Below are positions 48,534 to 57,784 of a stretch of DNA of 64,000 nucleotides, in pieces (position 1 is the first letter of the stretch; every line of letters starts with the position of its first letter). Source of the stretch: Mycobacterium kyogaense (GTDB taxonomy: Bacteria; Actinomycetota; Actinomycetes; Mycobacteriales; Mycobacteriaceae). Under the pieces are notes generated by a model. That model saw only the letters and a list, made by a program, of their open reading frames with translations, was not told the DNA's origin and did no database searches. The stretch lies in assembly GCF_003254575.1 (NCBI RefSeq), contig NZ_QJUA01000018.1, positions 1-64,000 of the forward strand, written 5' to 3'. The position numbers were made by a program, and so were the translations under genes.

Positions 48534-49613
48534 GTGAAAGCGGCGCAGCAGTGGTGGGCACTGCCCGACCAGTACGACTGGCTGTCGGGCTACCTGCACG
48601 CCCGCCGTTTCGACCGTCCGGTCCGCATCGGAATGGCGATGATCTCCGGCGCGGCAGTCCTGTTCCCGCTCAACGCCCTTTACGACCCGGGCCAAGTGCA
48701 CGGCCGCGTCTTCCTCGTCGTCAGCGTGGTCGTTGCGGCCGTGCATCTCGGCTGGCTGGTGCTGTGGCTGGCGCGCTGGCCCACCCGCGGCCAGTCGATC
48801 GCCTACGGCCTGTGCTTCTCGGCCAGCGTCGCCGCGTCGACCTGGATTGCCGGCGTACCGAGCATCGGCCTCGTCGGATGCACCGCGCTGGCGCTGCCGG
48901 GCATCTACTTCGCGTTCTTCCATTCCAGTCGGCTGGTCGCCGTCAACGTCGCGATCGCGCTGGCCGTCGCGGGCTACCATTCCGTCCACCTGATCCGCGA
49001 CGGGCAGGCGATCCTGGCCGCCTCGATGATCGTCCTCGTTCTGCAACTCAATGCCGTTGTGCCGCTGGTCTTCCAGATCGCCGTCCACGCACTCGGAATC
49101 GACCTCATCCAATCCGACCGTGACCCGCTGACCGGACTACTCAACCGCCGCTCGTTCGAGCGTGAAGTCGTCAGAGCGGTCCTCGACGGTCAGCACAGCG
49201 GCTCCCACCTCGTCCTGGTGATGATCGACCTCGATCGCTTCAAGGCGCTCAACGACGCCAAAGGGCACAGCACCGGTGATGACGCGCTCGTCTCGATCGG
49301 CCACGCGCTCACCGCCGAGATGCCCGCATCGTCGGCCATCGGCCGGGTCGGCGGTGAAGAGTTTCTCGTCGCCGACATCGTCGCCGCCACGCAGATCCCC
49401 GCACTCGCCGAGCGCGCCCGACACGCCATCACGTTGGGGAGACACTCGTTGACGGCCAGCGTGGGTACGGCCGCCATCGACACCGCCGGCATCGACAGCA
49501 CCAACATCGTCGACACCCTGCAGCGGCTCACCGCGCAGGCCGACGTCGCGATGTACCAGGCCAAGCGTGCCGGCGGAAACCGCGTCCACCACTACGCCTC
49601 CGACGCAAAGTGA
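48534..49613 (+). CDS. Membrane-bound GGDEF diguanylate cyclase
   Basis: 359 residues from GTG 48534, with GGAGGGG upstream, 13 bp after the deoR gene. About six membrane helices (33-185) form the sensor, followed by GGDEF with RDPLTGLLNRRSFEREV, VMIDLDRFKALND and a GGEEF active loop. The RxxD inhibitory site is absent (PASS at that position), so product feedback should be lacking, unlike in the two soluble cyclases of this window. The next gene overlaps by 4 bp. Confidence 0.9.
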   Translation: MKAAQQWWALPDQYDWLSGYLHARRFDRPVRIGMAMISGAAVLFPLNALYDPGQVHGRVFLVVSVVVAAVHLGWLVLWLARWPTRGQSIAYGLCFSASVAASTWIAGVPSIGLVGCTALALPGIYFAFFHSSRLVAVNVAIALAVAGYHSVHLIRDGQAILAASMIVLVLQLNAVVPLVFQIAVHALGIDLIQSDRDPLTGLLNRRSFEREVVRAVLDGQHSGSHLVLVMIDLDRFKALNDAKGHSTGDDALVSIGHALTAEMPASSAIGRVGGEEFLVADIVAATQIPALAERARHAITLGRHSLTASVGTAAIDTAGIDSTNIVDTLQRLTAQADVAMYQAKRAGGNRVHHYASDAK

Positions 49614-50257
49614 CCGATCCGTCACGGCGACCGCCAGACACAGGCGATTCAGAGAGTCACACTGGTCAGATGTCGATCTCGGAGCCGCCGCGGGGTCTGC
49701 GGCACCGCAAGAAGATCGCCACCCGGCGCGCCATCCGGCGGGCCGCAATCCACCTGTTCGAACAGCAGGGCTTCGCCAACACCACCATCGAGCAGATCGC
49801 CGCGGCGTCCGACGTCTCGGCCCGCACCTTCTACCGCTACTACGCCACCAAAGAAGCCGTACTGATCTGCGACCAGGCCGAACCGATCGTCGCCGCGTTC
49901 CGCGATGCCCCCGCCCACCTGTCCCCCGTCGCGGCGTACCGGCACGCCGTCAACGCCTACTTCGCCGGCCTGAGCGAAGACGACCGGCACGACACCATCG
50001 TCGCCCAGCACATGCTGTATTCGCTGCACGAGACGCGCGGCGTGCTCTACGCCGAATACACCGAGCTGATGGCTCTGATGACCGACGCGCTCCAGTACCG
50101 CCCGGGACCGTCACTGAGCCTGGCGGAGCGGCGCGTCATCGCCGGCGCGATCATCGGCGTGCTGATGGCCGTCTCCGACGGAGAACCGCTGCCCGAAGAG
50201 TCGCTCGCCAACGCGCTGGACATCCTCGAGTCCACGCTCGCGCCGCCGGTCCGCTGA
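49610..50257 (+). CDS. TetR family transcriptional regulator
   Basis: 215 residues from GTG 49610, overlapping the cyclase stop by 4 bp; ATG 49670 (MSISEPP) is an alternative start. Helix-turn-helix: RRAAIHLFEQQGFANTTIEQIAAASDVSARTFYRYYATKEAVL. The C-terminal ligand domain has no clear family. Coupling to the diguanylate cyclase suggests it controls that gene, or responds with it. It ends 114 bp before accA3, which it could also regulate. Confidence 0.88.
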   Translation: MTDPSRRPPDTGDSESHTGQMSISEPPRGLRHRKKIATRRAIRRAAIHLFEQQGFANTTIEQIAAASDVSARTFYRYYATKEAVLICDQAEPIVAAFRDAPAHLSPVAAYRHAVNAYFAGLSEDDRHDTIVAQHMLYSLHETRGVLYAEYTELMALMTDALQYRPGPSLSLAERRVIAGAIIGVLMAVSDGEPLPEESLANALDILESTLAPPVR

Positions 50258-50335
50258 GAGTTACTGGCGGGTAAGGGACCGGCTCGCCGAGACTCGGATT
50301 GCGGCGCTTAAACTCCCTCGGGATACATTCTTTAA

Positions 50336-52171
<1,836 letters not shown>

Positions 52172-52177
52172 CCTTCG

Positions 52178-52239
52178 CGCCGAACGCACGGTTTTTGATG
52201 GATTTCCGCGGAATTCCGTCAGAAACCGTGCAGTCGGCG
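52178..52239. repeat. Long palindrome just after accA3
   Basis: Imperfect 62-bp palindrome starting 6 bp after the accA3 stop. Inner arms (52186-52208 and mirrored to 52231) pair over 23-24 bases with three mismatches, two of which allow G-U pairs; outer arms CGCCGA / TCGGCG add six more. There is no U-tract. It may be a transcription or mRNA-stability element, or a REP-like repeat. Confidence 0.7.
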
Positions 52240-52247
52240 AGCTGACC

Positions 52248-52565
52248 GTGGAGCCCGTCGAGATCAACGCCGGCGCGTGGTACCTACGCGCCCTACGGGC
52301 CGACGACCGAGTCGACGACCGCCCCGCGCTCGCCGACCTCGGCGAACACCAGGATGACTACGTGTCCCAGGCGAACGCCCAGTGGACCGCGGAGACGCTG
52401 TTCACCTGGGCGATCTGCGAGCCGACGACCGGCGAGCTGCTCGCCGAGGTGACCCTCGACCCCGCCACCCACGCCGTCGCCACCCGCGCGCGCCCCGGCC
52501 ATGAGCAGGCCGCACAGACCGGGGCCGAGGCGGTGGCCCGCTTCGCCGAGGCGATGTTCAGCTGA
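52248..52565 (+). CDS. Short GNAT-like protein, possibly a remnant
   Basis: 105 residues from GTG 52248. WYLRALRADDRVDDRPALADL and LFTWAICEPTTGELLAEVTLDP resemble the N-terminal strands of RimJ/RimL-type acetyltransferases, but the acetyl-CoA-binding motif (Q/RxxGxG/A) and the usual last 70 residues are missing. It may be a truncated gene or a small protein of its own. The stop overlaps the convergent protease gene by 8 bp. Confidence 0.5.
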   Translation: MEPVEINAGAWYLRALRADDRVDDRPALADLGEHQDDYVSQANAQWTAETLFTWAICEPTTGELLAEVTLDPATHAVATRARPGHEQAAQTGAEAVARFAEAMFS

Positions 52566-54048
52566 TCGGCATCGGCCGCAGGGTGAAGCCGATGTCCTGC
52601 AGCATGGCGTATTCGATCGGGCTGATGAAGCGGACGTTGTGCCACCCCGGCCCGGGGCTCTTGTCGTTCATCAGCTTGAAGTCGTCGCCGGAGAACACGA
52701 ACCGGTCCAGGTGAGACGGCGACCCCAGCTTCGAAAGCGGGATCGGCTTGCCGTACGCGGCGATCGCGCGCGCGCCGCCGAAGTAGGCGCCACCGTTGAG
52801 CCCGTTGAGATAGTCCGTGGCGTCCGGGCGGAGCTTGCCGTCCGGACCGAACAGCGACGTGCCGTCCGCGGTGGTCAGGAAGCTGTCGTAGGTCGACCAG
52901 TACCCGAAGTCGGAACTGACCAGCGAGTAGATGCCGAACGAGTGCAGGAGTTCGTGGCGCGCGGTGTTCTGGAAGTCGTACTCGTCGTCCGCGATCACGT
53001 CACCCGTCGCCCATTTCCAGGCGAAGTTCCAATTGATGAAGCCTTGGGTCGCACCCTTCATATCGTCGATGCCCGTGATGACTTCCTTCTGGATCACCGA
53101 CTGCAGGAAACCGGGCGGGTCGGTGAAGAAGACACCCGTGTCCGCGGTGACGTCGTAGCCGGGATCGTCGATTCCGGTGAGCTCGTAGCGGAGCACCATC
53201 GGCGTTCTCACCACGAAATAGCCGGCGATGTAGTCGGCCGCGCGTTGGAACGCCGCCTTGCGCTCGGGTGTCCACTCGTCGACCAGACCGGCGTAGGTGA
53301 ACGCGAACGTGATCGCCCGATGGTTGATCACCGATTCGGCGCGAGTTGCGGCCGGCCGGAACCAGTTGAGCAGGTTGACGTGCAGCCCGAGGTCCCTGGC
53401 CGCGACGACGAAGGTGTCCACGCCGGTGAAACCGTCACCCGGTGTGTAGGTGTAGGAACCGTCCTTGCCGATCGTCACCGTGCCCGTCGACGGGCCCTTG
53501 ACCAGTCGATACCTCAAGCGATCCCCGTCCGGGTCCTCCGCGCCGACCGTGCCACTGATCGGCCCGTCCATGACGCCGGTGACCTGCACCGGATTGACCG
53601 TGGGCGCCTGGTTGAAGAAGGTCCGACGGGTGTTCGCGAGTCTTTTCTCCAGCTGCTCTTTGCGCTCGTCGCTGACCGGCCGATCGTCGATGCGTTCGAG
53701 TGCTGCGGCGGTCATCTGGTTGATCACCGCCGCGGCCCGCTCCTGCCGAGCCTTCCTCGGATCCTCGGCGGGCTCGTCGGACGCGGTATCGGCCTTCGCG
53801 GCGCGGCGCTTCTCGGCCACCCGCTGCCGCCGCGCTTCGGCCTTCTCAACCCGCTCGGCCCTGGTCAGTCGTGCCGGCTTCGACGGGCCCGCTGTCTCAC
53901 CCGCCGACGCTGACGCCGACGCCTCGCCGGAGTCCGCCGCTGCTGATCCGATCTCAGGCCCCAGCAGCGCGAAACCCAGAAGACCCGCGCCCACCCCCGC
54001 CGACGCCAAACCCAGCCGAACACTGGCACTGACAGCACTCACCGACAA
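52558..54048 (-). CDS. Secreted HExxH-type protein with an Ig-like domain (putative metalloprotease)
   Basis: 496 residues. Signal segment (about 1-37), then a Lys/Arg/Glu/Ala-rich coiled-coil linker (about 50-145), one VCBS/Ig-like domain (EDPDGDRLRYRLVKGPSTGTVTIGKDGSYTYTPGDGFTG, about 180-225), and a C-terminal domain with HELLHSFG (residues 365-372), the HExxHxxG core of zinc metallopeptidases. A third zinc ligand is not obvious, so activity is uncertain. The Ig-like segment recalls the repeats of the surface protein at 58-3012. Confidence 0.75.
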   Translation of the reverse strand: MSVSAVSASVRLGLASAGVGAGLLGFALLGPEIGSAAADSGEASASASAGETAGPSKPARLTRAERVEKAEARRQRVAEKRRAAKADTASDEPAEDPRKARQERAAAVINQMTAAALERIDDRPVSDERKEQLEKRLANTRRTFFNQAPTVNPVQVTGVMDGPISGTVGAEDPDGDRLRYRLVKGPSTGTVTIGKDGSYTYTPGDGFTGVDTFVVAARDLGLHVNLLNWFRPAATRAESVINHRAITFAFTYAGLVDEWTPERKAAFQRAADYIAGYFVVRTPMVLRYELTGIDDPGYDVTADTGVFFTDPPGFLQSVIQKEVITGIDDMKGATQGFINWNFAWKWATGDVIADDEYDFQNTARHELLHSFGIYSLVSSDFGYWSTYDSFLTTADGTSLFGPDGKLRPDATDYLNGLNGGAYFGGARAIAAYGKPIPLSKLGSPSHLDRFVFSGDDFKLMNDKSPGPGWHNVRFISPIEYAMLQDIGFTLRPMPIS

Positions 54049-54272
54049 ACCCCCCTCATTCCGTTGTGCGACGAACTGTACAGCAAACTGTCAGCTGTCA
54101 TACAGACTTTGCTAAGTCCCGAAATACTGTTCGTAGGCAGCCTAATTGAGTCGAATGACCGTCACGGGTGGCCTGGACAGCAAACCATGCGAATGGCGCG
54201 AGAAGCGACGACTGACTTGGCCGTCAATATGAGGCCGGAGCCTACAGCAAATTTGTTTACCATCGCGTTCTT

Positions 54273-54338
54273 CCGGCGAGCAGACGCGAACTGGAGTGAA
54301 TCAGGCTGAAAATGCTCGAGGTCGCGTCTGCTCGCCGG
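54273..54338 (-). terminator. Widely spaced perfect inverted repeat after the small secreted gene
   Basis: Perfect 17-bp inverted repeat (CCGGCGAGCAGACGCGA and complement) with a 32-base spacer, 7 bp past the stop of the gene at 54346. The arm motif is familiar from mycobacterial intergenic hairpins. The long loop and lack of a T-run make terminator function only likely. Confidence 0.5.
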
Positions 54339-54345
54339 GAGAAGG

Positions 54346-54591
54346 TCAGTGGCTCTGCTGGATCGACCAGCTGGGCGTCGAGAAGTTCTGCTGCGGCCAG
54401 TAGTAGTAGCCGTAACCCACCCGCGGCCACCCGACCCACGGCTGCGCGACGGTGTCCGGCGTGGCGACCATGCTGCCGTCGTCGTTGACGGTCATCGCGG
54501 CACTCGCGGTGCCGGCCAGACCGAGTGCGGCGCCACCGATGATTCCCGCCGACAGCAGGGGCAGGGCGAGGGTGCGGGCGATGCGATTCAT
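54346..54591 (-). CDS. Small secreted aromatic-rich protein
   Basis: 81 residues. Signal peptide about 1-31 (ALPLLSAGIIGGAALGLAGTASA). The mature part of about 50 residues is rich in Trp, Tyr, Pro and Gln (VGWPRVGYGYYYWPQQ). No family recognised; similar tiny secreted proteins are frequent in mycobacteria. Lone gene with an inverted repeat just behind it. Confidence 0.65.
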   Translation of the reverse strand: MNRIARTLALPLLSAGIIGGAALGLAGTASAAMTVNDDGSMVATPDTVAQPWVGWPRVGYGYYYWPQQNFSTPSWSIQQSH

Positions 54592-54705
54592 GGTGAGTCT
54601 CCTTCGTTGCGGTGATGACTCAACCTTCGCCTGCCGAGAGCCCGAAGTATGTCCGGTGATCAGGCGATATGCCGGTGGATTGTCATGTCCCCCGATCGGT
54701 GGACA

Positions 54706-55272
54706 TCACCGGCTGTCGATGTCGGCGCCGGAGCACAGATCGGCGCAGTCGACCATGACGACGTCGTCGCGGGACCGCAGGAACGGGCCCGCCCCTTCGT
54801 CCCCGGCCAACGTGTCGAGCAACGCGGCCCAGTGCCGGCGCGCGATGACGACCGGGTGTCCGGGCCTACCCGCGTAGCTCGCCCGCGCCAGGCCGGTACC
54901 GCGAGCGGCAGCGAGAACGCGCCGCACCGCCGCGGCGTTGACGTCGGGAGTGTCGACCGGCAGGAAAACCGCGAACTCGACCCCCTCATGATCGGCATCC
55001 TCGAGCGCGAGCACGCCCGCGCGGACCGATGCGCTCAATCCGTCGGCCCAGTCGGCGGCGACGACGGCCGACGCCGACTGCGGAATCGTCACCCCGTCGA
55101 CCACCGCACCGAGGACCACGACCACGTCGGCGCAGCCGCCCTCCCGCAAGGCCGCCACCACCGACCCCAACCACTCACCACTGTCAGCAAGCACCTTGGG
55201 CATGCCGAAACGTGTTCCGGCACCCGCTGCCAGAACCACACCAGCGTCCGAATGTTGTTGGATCTCAGACAC
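54706..55272 (-). CDS. MobA-like nucleotidyltransferase
   Basis: 188 residues from GTG 55272, which puts the motif GVVLAAGAGTRFGMPK close to the N-terminus as in the family; the frame is open to 55311. The Rossmann-like GT-A core with the Mg-binding Asp in FLPVDTPDV places it among MobA/MocA-type NTP transferases, which activate molybdopterin or sugar phosphates. No molybdenum-cofactor or CoxL-type gene lies nearby, so its substrate is open. Confidence 0.8.
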   Translation of the reverse strand: MSEIQQHSDAGVVLAAGAGTRFGMPKVLADSGEWLGSVVAALREGGCADVVVVLGAVVDGVTIPQSASAVVAADWADGLSASVRAGVLALEDADHEGVEFAVFLPVDTPDVNAAAVRRVLAAARGTGLARASYAGRPGHPVVIARRHWAALLDTLAGDEGAGPFLRSRDDVVMVDCADLCSGADIDSR

Positions 55273-55520
55273 TTTCGCGACAGCCCCTTGACGGTATGAC
55301 AATTTTGACATCTACCTGGCCGGCAATTGTGAACAACTGCTGAAAGTCATTGTCCAAGATCACCGCGTGCGCGTATGGTCGGGACCACGGGTTGATGAAG
55401 CAGCCCCTTTGAGGAAACGTCATCGTCACGCGGGTCTGCAATTCCCGCGCAGGCTTCTTTGTATCTCTGCCCCCTTGGCGCGACCACAGACCGAATTCCA
55501 TTTCGACTGATGGAGCCCCA

Positions 55521-55955
55521 GTGGCTGAAGCGCCCCCTGTACCGCCGGATGCGGAACTCGACACGCACACGTGTCACTCCGCGCAGTTTGAGACCCGGCG
55601 ACCACAGCCGTCGACCGCGGTCGTCTCCGCGCACGGCGAACTCGACGCCGCGAACGGCAACTCCTTCGTCAAGTACGCCCTGCGGGATGCGAAGCAGACC
55701 CAGTGGTTGGTGATCGACCTCAGCGGATTGAGCTTCTTCGCCACCGCCGGCTTCTCCGCACTGCACACCCTCAACGTGCAATGCGCCGGCGAGAACATCC
55801 GATGGGCGTTGATCCCGAGCCTTGCCGTCGACCGCTTACTGCGCCTGTGCGACCCGGACTCCACGCTGCCGATCTGCGTCGACGTCGCCACTGCCCTGAC
55901 CACGGTGCACAGCGATCCCCCGCGGTTACTGAAGCTGATCTCGCAGCCGCGTTAG
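55521..55955 (+). CDS. STAS-domain anti-sigma factor antagonist
   Basis: 144 residues from GTG 55521. A 30-residue tail precedes a STAS domain (VVSAHGELDAANGNSFVKYAL; VIDLSGLSFFATAGFSALHTL). The usual DSSG phosphorylation motif reads ATAG, with Thr in the phospho-site position and Ala in place of Asp. It is encoded convergently with sigF and overlaps its 3' end by 30 bp, so it may bind UsfX and release SigF, as RsfA and RsfB do in M. tuberculosis. Confidence 0.8.
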   Translation: MAEAPPVPPDAELDTHTCHSAQFETRRPQPSTAVVSAHGELDAANGNSFVKYALRDAKQTQWLVIDLSGLSFFATAGFSALHTLNVQCAGENIRWALIPSLAVDRLLRLCDPDSTLPICVDVATALTTVHSDPPRLLKLISQPR

Positions 55956-56717
55956 CGACTTCGCCAGCAGCCGGGACACGTGCATCTGGGAGATGCCCAC
56001 CCGCTCGGCGATCTGCGTCTGCGTCATCGACTCGAAGAACCGCAGCACCAGCACCATGCGCTCCCGCTCCGGCAGAGCCTCGAGCAGCGGACGCAACGCC
56101 TCGCGGTTCTCGATCTGATCGAGAGTCATGTCGAAGTCACCGAGCGTGTCCGCGATCGCCGGGGCGTCCTCGTTGCTCCCGCTGCCGCCGCTGTCGATCG
56201 ACAACGTGTTGTAGGAACTTCCCGCGACCAGGCCCTCGATGACCTCGTCGCGATCCATTTCCAGTTCGGCGGCGAGCTCGGTGGCCGTCGGCGCGCGGCC
56301 GAGGCGCTGTGAGAGATCCGCCGTCGCCGCGCCGAGCCGCAGATGCAATTCCTTGAGCCGGCGGGGCACCTTCACCGACCAGCTGTTGTCCCGGAAGTGG
56401 CGGCGAACCTCACCCATGATCGTCGGCACGGCGAAGGACACGAAGTCCGAACCGGCGTTGACATCGAATCGGATCACCGCGTTCACGAGACCGACGCGCG
56501 CGACCTGGACGAGGTCATCGCGCGGCTCGCCGCGGCCGTCGAAACGGCGGGCGATGTGGTCAGCCAACGGCAAGCAGCGTTCGACGATGGAGTCACGCTG
56601 ACGCTGGAAGGCGGGAGACCCTGCCTCGAGGCCTTCCAGTTTGCGGAACATGGCGACCACGTCCGCATATTCAGAGCTCGATCGCGAAGACGAACCCTGG
56701 GAGGACGATCGGGTCAC
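55926..56717 (-). CDS. sigF: RNA polymerase sigma factor SigF
   Basis: 263 residues; ATG 56717 overlaps the usfX stop by 4 bp. SigB/SigF-type group 3 factor with region 2 (DLVQVARVGLVNAVIRFD), region 3 and region 4 (TQTQIAERVGISQMHVSRLLAKSLTRLR). It directs stationary-phase, stress and envelope-related genes. Controlled by UsfX and its antagonists; the operon is autoregulated through the promoter at 57285-57310. Position after accA3 fits M. tuberculosis. Confidence 0.95.
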   Translation of the reverse strand: MTRSSSQGSSSRSSSEYADVVAMFRKLEGLEAGSPAFQRQRDSIVERCLPLADHIARRFDGRGEPRDDLVQVARVGLVNAVIRFDVNAGSDFVSFAVPTIMGEVRRHFRDNSWSVKVPRRLKELHLRLGAATADLSQRLGRAPTATELAAELEMDRDEVIEGLVAGSSYNTLSIDSGGSGSNEDAPAIADTLGDFDMTLDQIENREALRPLLEALPERERMVLVLRFFESMTQTQIAERVGISQMHVSRLLAKSLTRLRDQLQ

Positions 56718-57145
56718 TGCAACGAACTCGCTCGCCTTGTCGTCATCGAGATGCCGAAGACCTGGCCTTCCGGTGACTGTCCGTCGGAGAACGTCGTCAC
56801 CTCATCGGTCAGAGAGCTCAGAACGTGCCAGCTGAAGCTGCCTGGCGCGAGGATGTCGGGGCTGTCGCAGGTGGTCGACGCGTGGACGACGAGCGCCTCC
56901 GGCTGCGGGTCCACGATCAGCAGCAGCGTCGACTCGGGCACGGCAGAGCGGATGAGCCGGGTGCAGGCCTCGTCGACAGCGAGGCGCAGATCGGCGACGG
57001 CGTCGAAGTCGAGATCTTCGAACGTGCCGATGGCGGCGACGAGGGTGCGCAGCACCGCCAGGTTCTCCAGCGTCGCGGCAACCCGCAGCTCCACGGACTG
57101 GGCGCTGTGTTGCTTCCCGTTGACGTGGCTCGCGCCCTGCGCCAT
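56714..57145 (-). CDS. usfX: Anti-sigma F factor UsfX (RsbW)
   Basis: 143 residues from ATG 57145, 5 bp after GGGAGG; the open frame to 57286 lacks this. Close to M. tuberculosis UsfX: SVELRVAATLENLAVLRTLV, AIGTFEDLDFDAVADLRLAVDEACTRLI and APGSFSWHVL. GHKL-type fold, but the N-box is degenerate, as in other UsfX proteins, so kinase activity on the antagonist is doubtful. It holds SigF inactive; translational coupling keeps the two in balance. Confidence 0.94.
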   Translation of the reverse strand: MAQGASHVNGKQHSAQSVELRVAATLENLAVLRTLVAAIGTFEDLDFDAVADLRLAVDEACTRLIRSAVPESTLLLIVDPQPEALVVHASTTCDSPDILAPGSFSWHVLSSLTDEVTTFSDGQSPEGQVFGISMTTRRASSLQ

Positions 57146-57284
57146 CTGACCTCCCGAAAACTTCCCCGAGAGACTACCCCAGGGCGCGTCGCCGCTACTC
57201 ATGGGTGCTCCGGCCGGTCTCGACGAGCGTGGAATCTGTGTTCGGGCGCCGCCGAAGAACTGTTGCTGACATGGTGCGCAAGCC

Positions 57285-57310
57285 ATACCCCAGGCTCCAA
57301 ATCCGCAAAC
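57285..57310 (-). promoter_or_regulatory. SigF promoter of usfX-sigF
   Basis: On the minus strand GTTT (57310-57307), a 16-base spacer, GGGTAT (57290-57285): the exact mycobacterial SigF consensus. It lies about 130 bp before the usfX start, matching the autoregulated SigF promoter known in M. tuberculosis. Confidence 0.85.
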
Positions 57311-57373
57311 TCAGGCTCGAAAAGCGTTGCGTCACCGCAATTCTGTGTGTGGGCGGTGAGACCCGCGTCACCT

Positions 57374-57398
57374 GTTTAGGTGTGCAACCGAGGGGAAG
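57374..57398 (+). promoter_or_regulatory. Possible SigF-type promoter of the csbD-like gene
   Basis: GTTT (57374-57377), 14-15 bases, GGGGAAG (57392-57398), a degenerate SigF site 62 bp before the csbD-like start. CsbD-type genes belong to general-stress regulons, which supports it. Confidence 0.45.
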
Positions 57399-57459
57399 CC
57401 CAGGCCGGTCGGCGCCTGATTCGGGCGCCAGATGCCGATATCCCAGCTGAAAGGTGATC

Positions 57460-57696
57460 ATGAGCGACGAGAACAGCGGTCCCGCAGAGGGCATCAAGGG
57501 CGTCGTCGAGGACGTCAAGGGCAAGGCGAAGGAAACCGTCGGCACCGTCGCCGGCCGGGACGACATGGTGCGCGAGGGCAAGGCTCAGCAAGACAAGGCC
57601 GAAGCCGAACGCGAGGTCGCGCAGAAGGAAGCCGAGGCCGAATCGGCCCGTGCCGGCGCCAAGGCTGCCGAGAAGCGCCAGGAAGCCAACCAGTAA
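57460..57696 (+). CDS. CsbD-like stress protein
   Basis: 78 residues from ATG 57460 with AAAGGTG upstream. Small, highly charged, almost wholly helical protein: GIKGVVEDVKGKAKETVGTVAGRDDMVREGKAQQD, the CsbD signature, then a Glu/Ala/Lys-rich coiled coil without hydrophobic segments. CsbD proteins are general-stress proteins of unknown mechanism. Divergent from usfX-sigF and closed by a strong terminator. Confidence 0.88.
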   Translation: MSDENSGPAEGIKGVVEDVKGKAKETVGTVAGRDDMVREGKAQQDKAEAEREVAQKEAEAESARAGAKAAEKRQEANQ

Positions 57697-57709
57697 GACG
57701 ACTTTCTCG

Positions 57710-57748
57710 ACGGGCCCGACCGGACATGACCGGTCGGGCCCGTTTCTT
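57710..57748 (+). terminator. Rho-independent terminator after the csbD-like gene
   Basis: Perfect 14-bp stem (ACGGGCCCGACCGG and complement), 6-base loop, followed by TTCTTGT, 14 bp past the stop at 57696. Confidence 0.9.
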
Positions 57749-57784
57749 GTCGCGTCAACTCCGTTGACTGCCACCCCGGCGGCG

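Noticed and set aside
57374..57398. Treating the site before csbD as a firm SigF promoter
   Set aside because: The -10 is GGGGAA/GGGAAG rather than GGGTA and the spacing is ambiguous, so it is kept only as a possible site.
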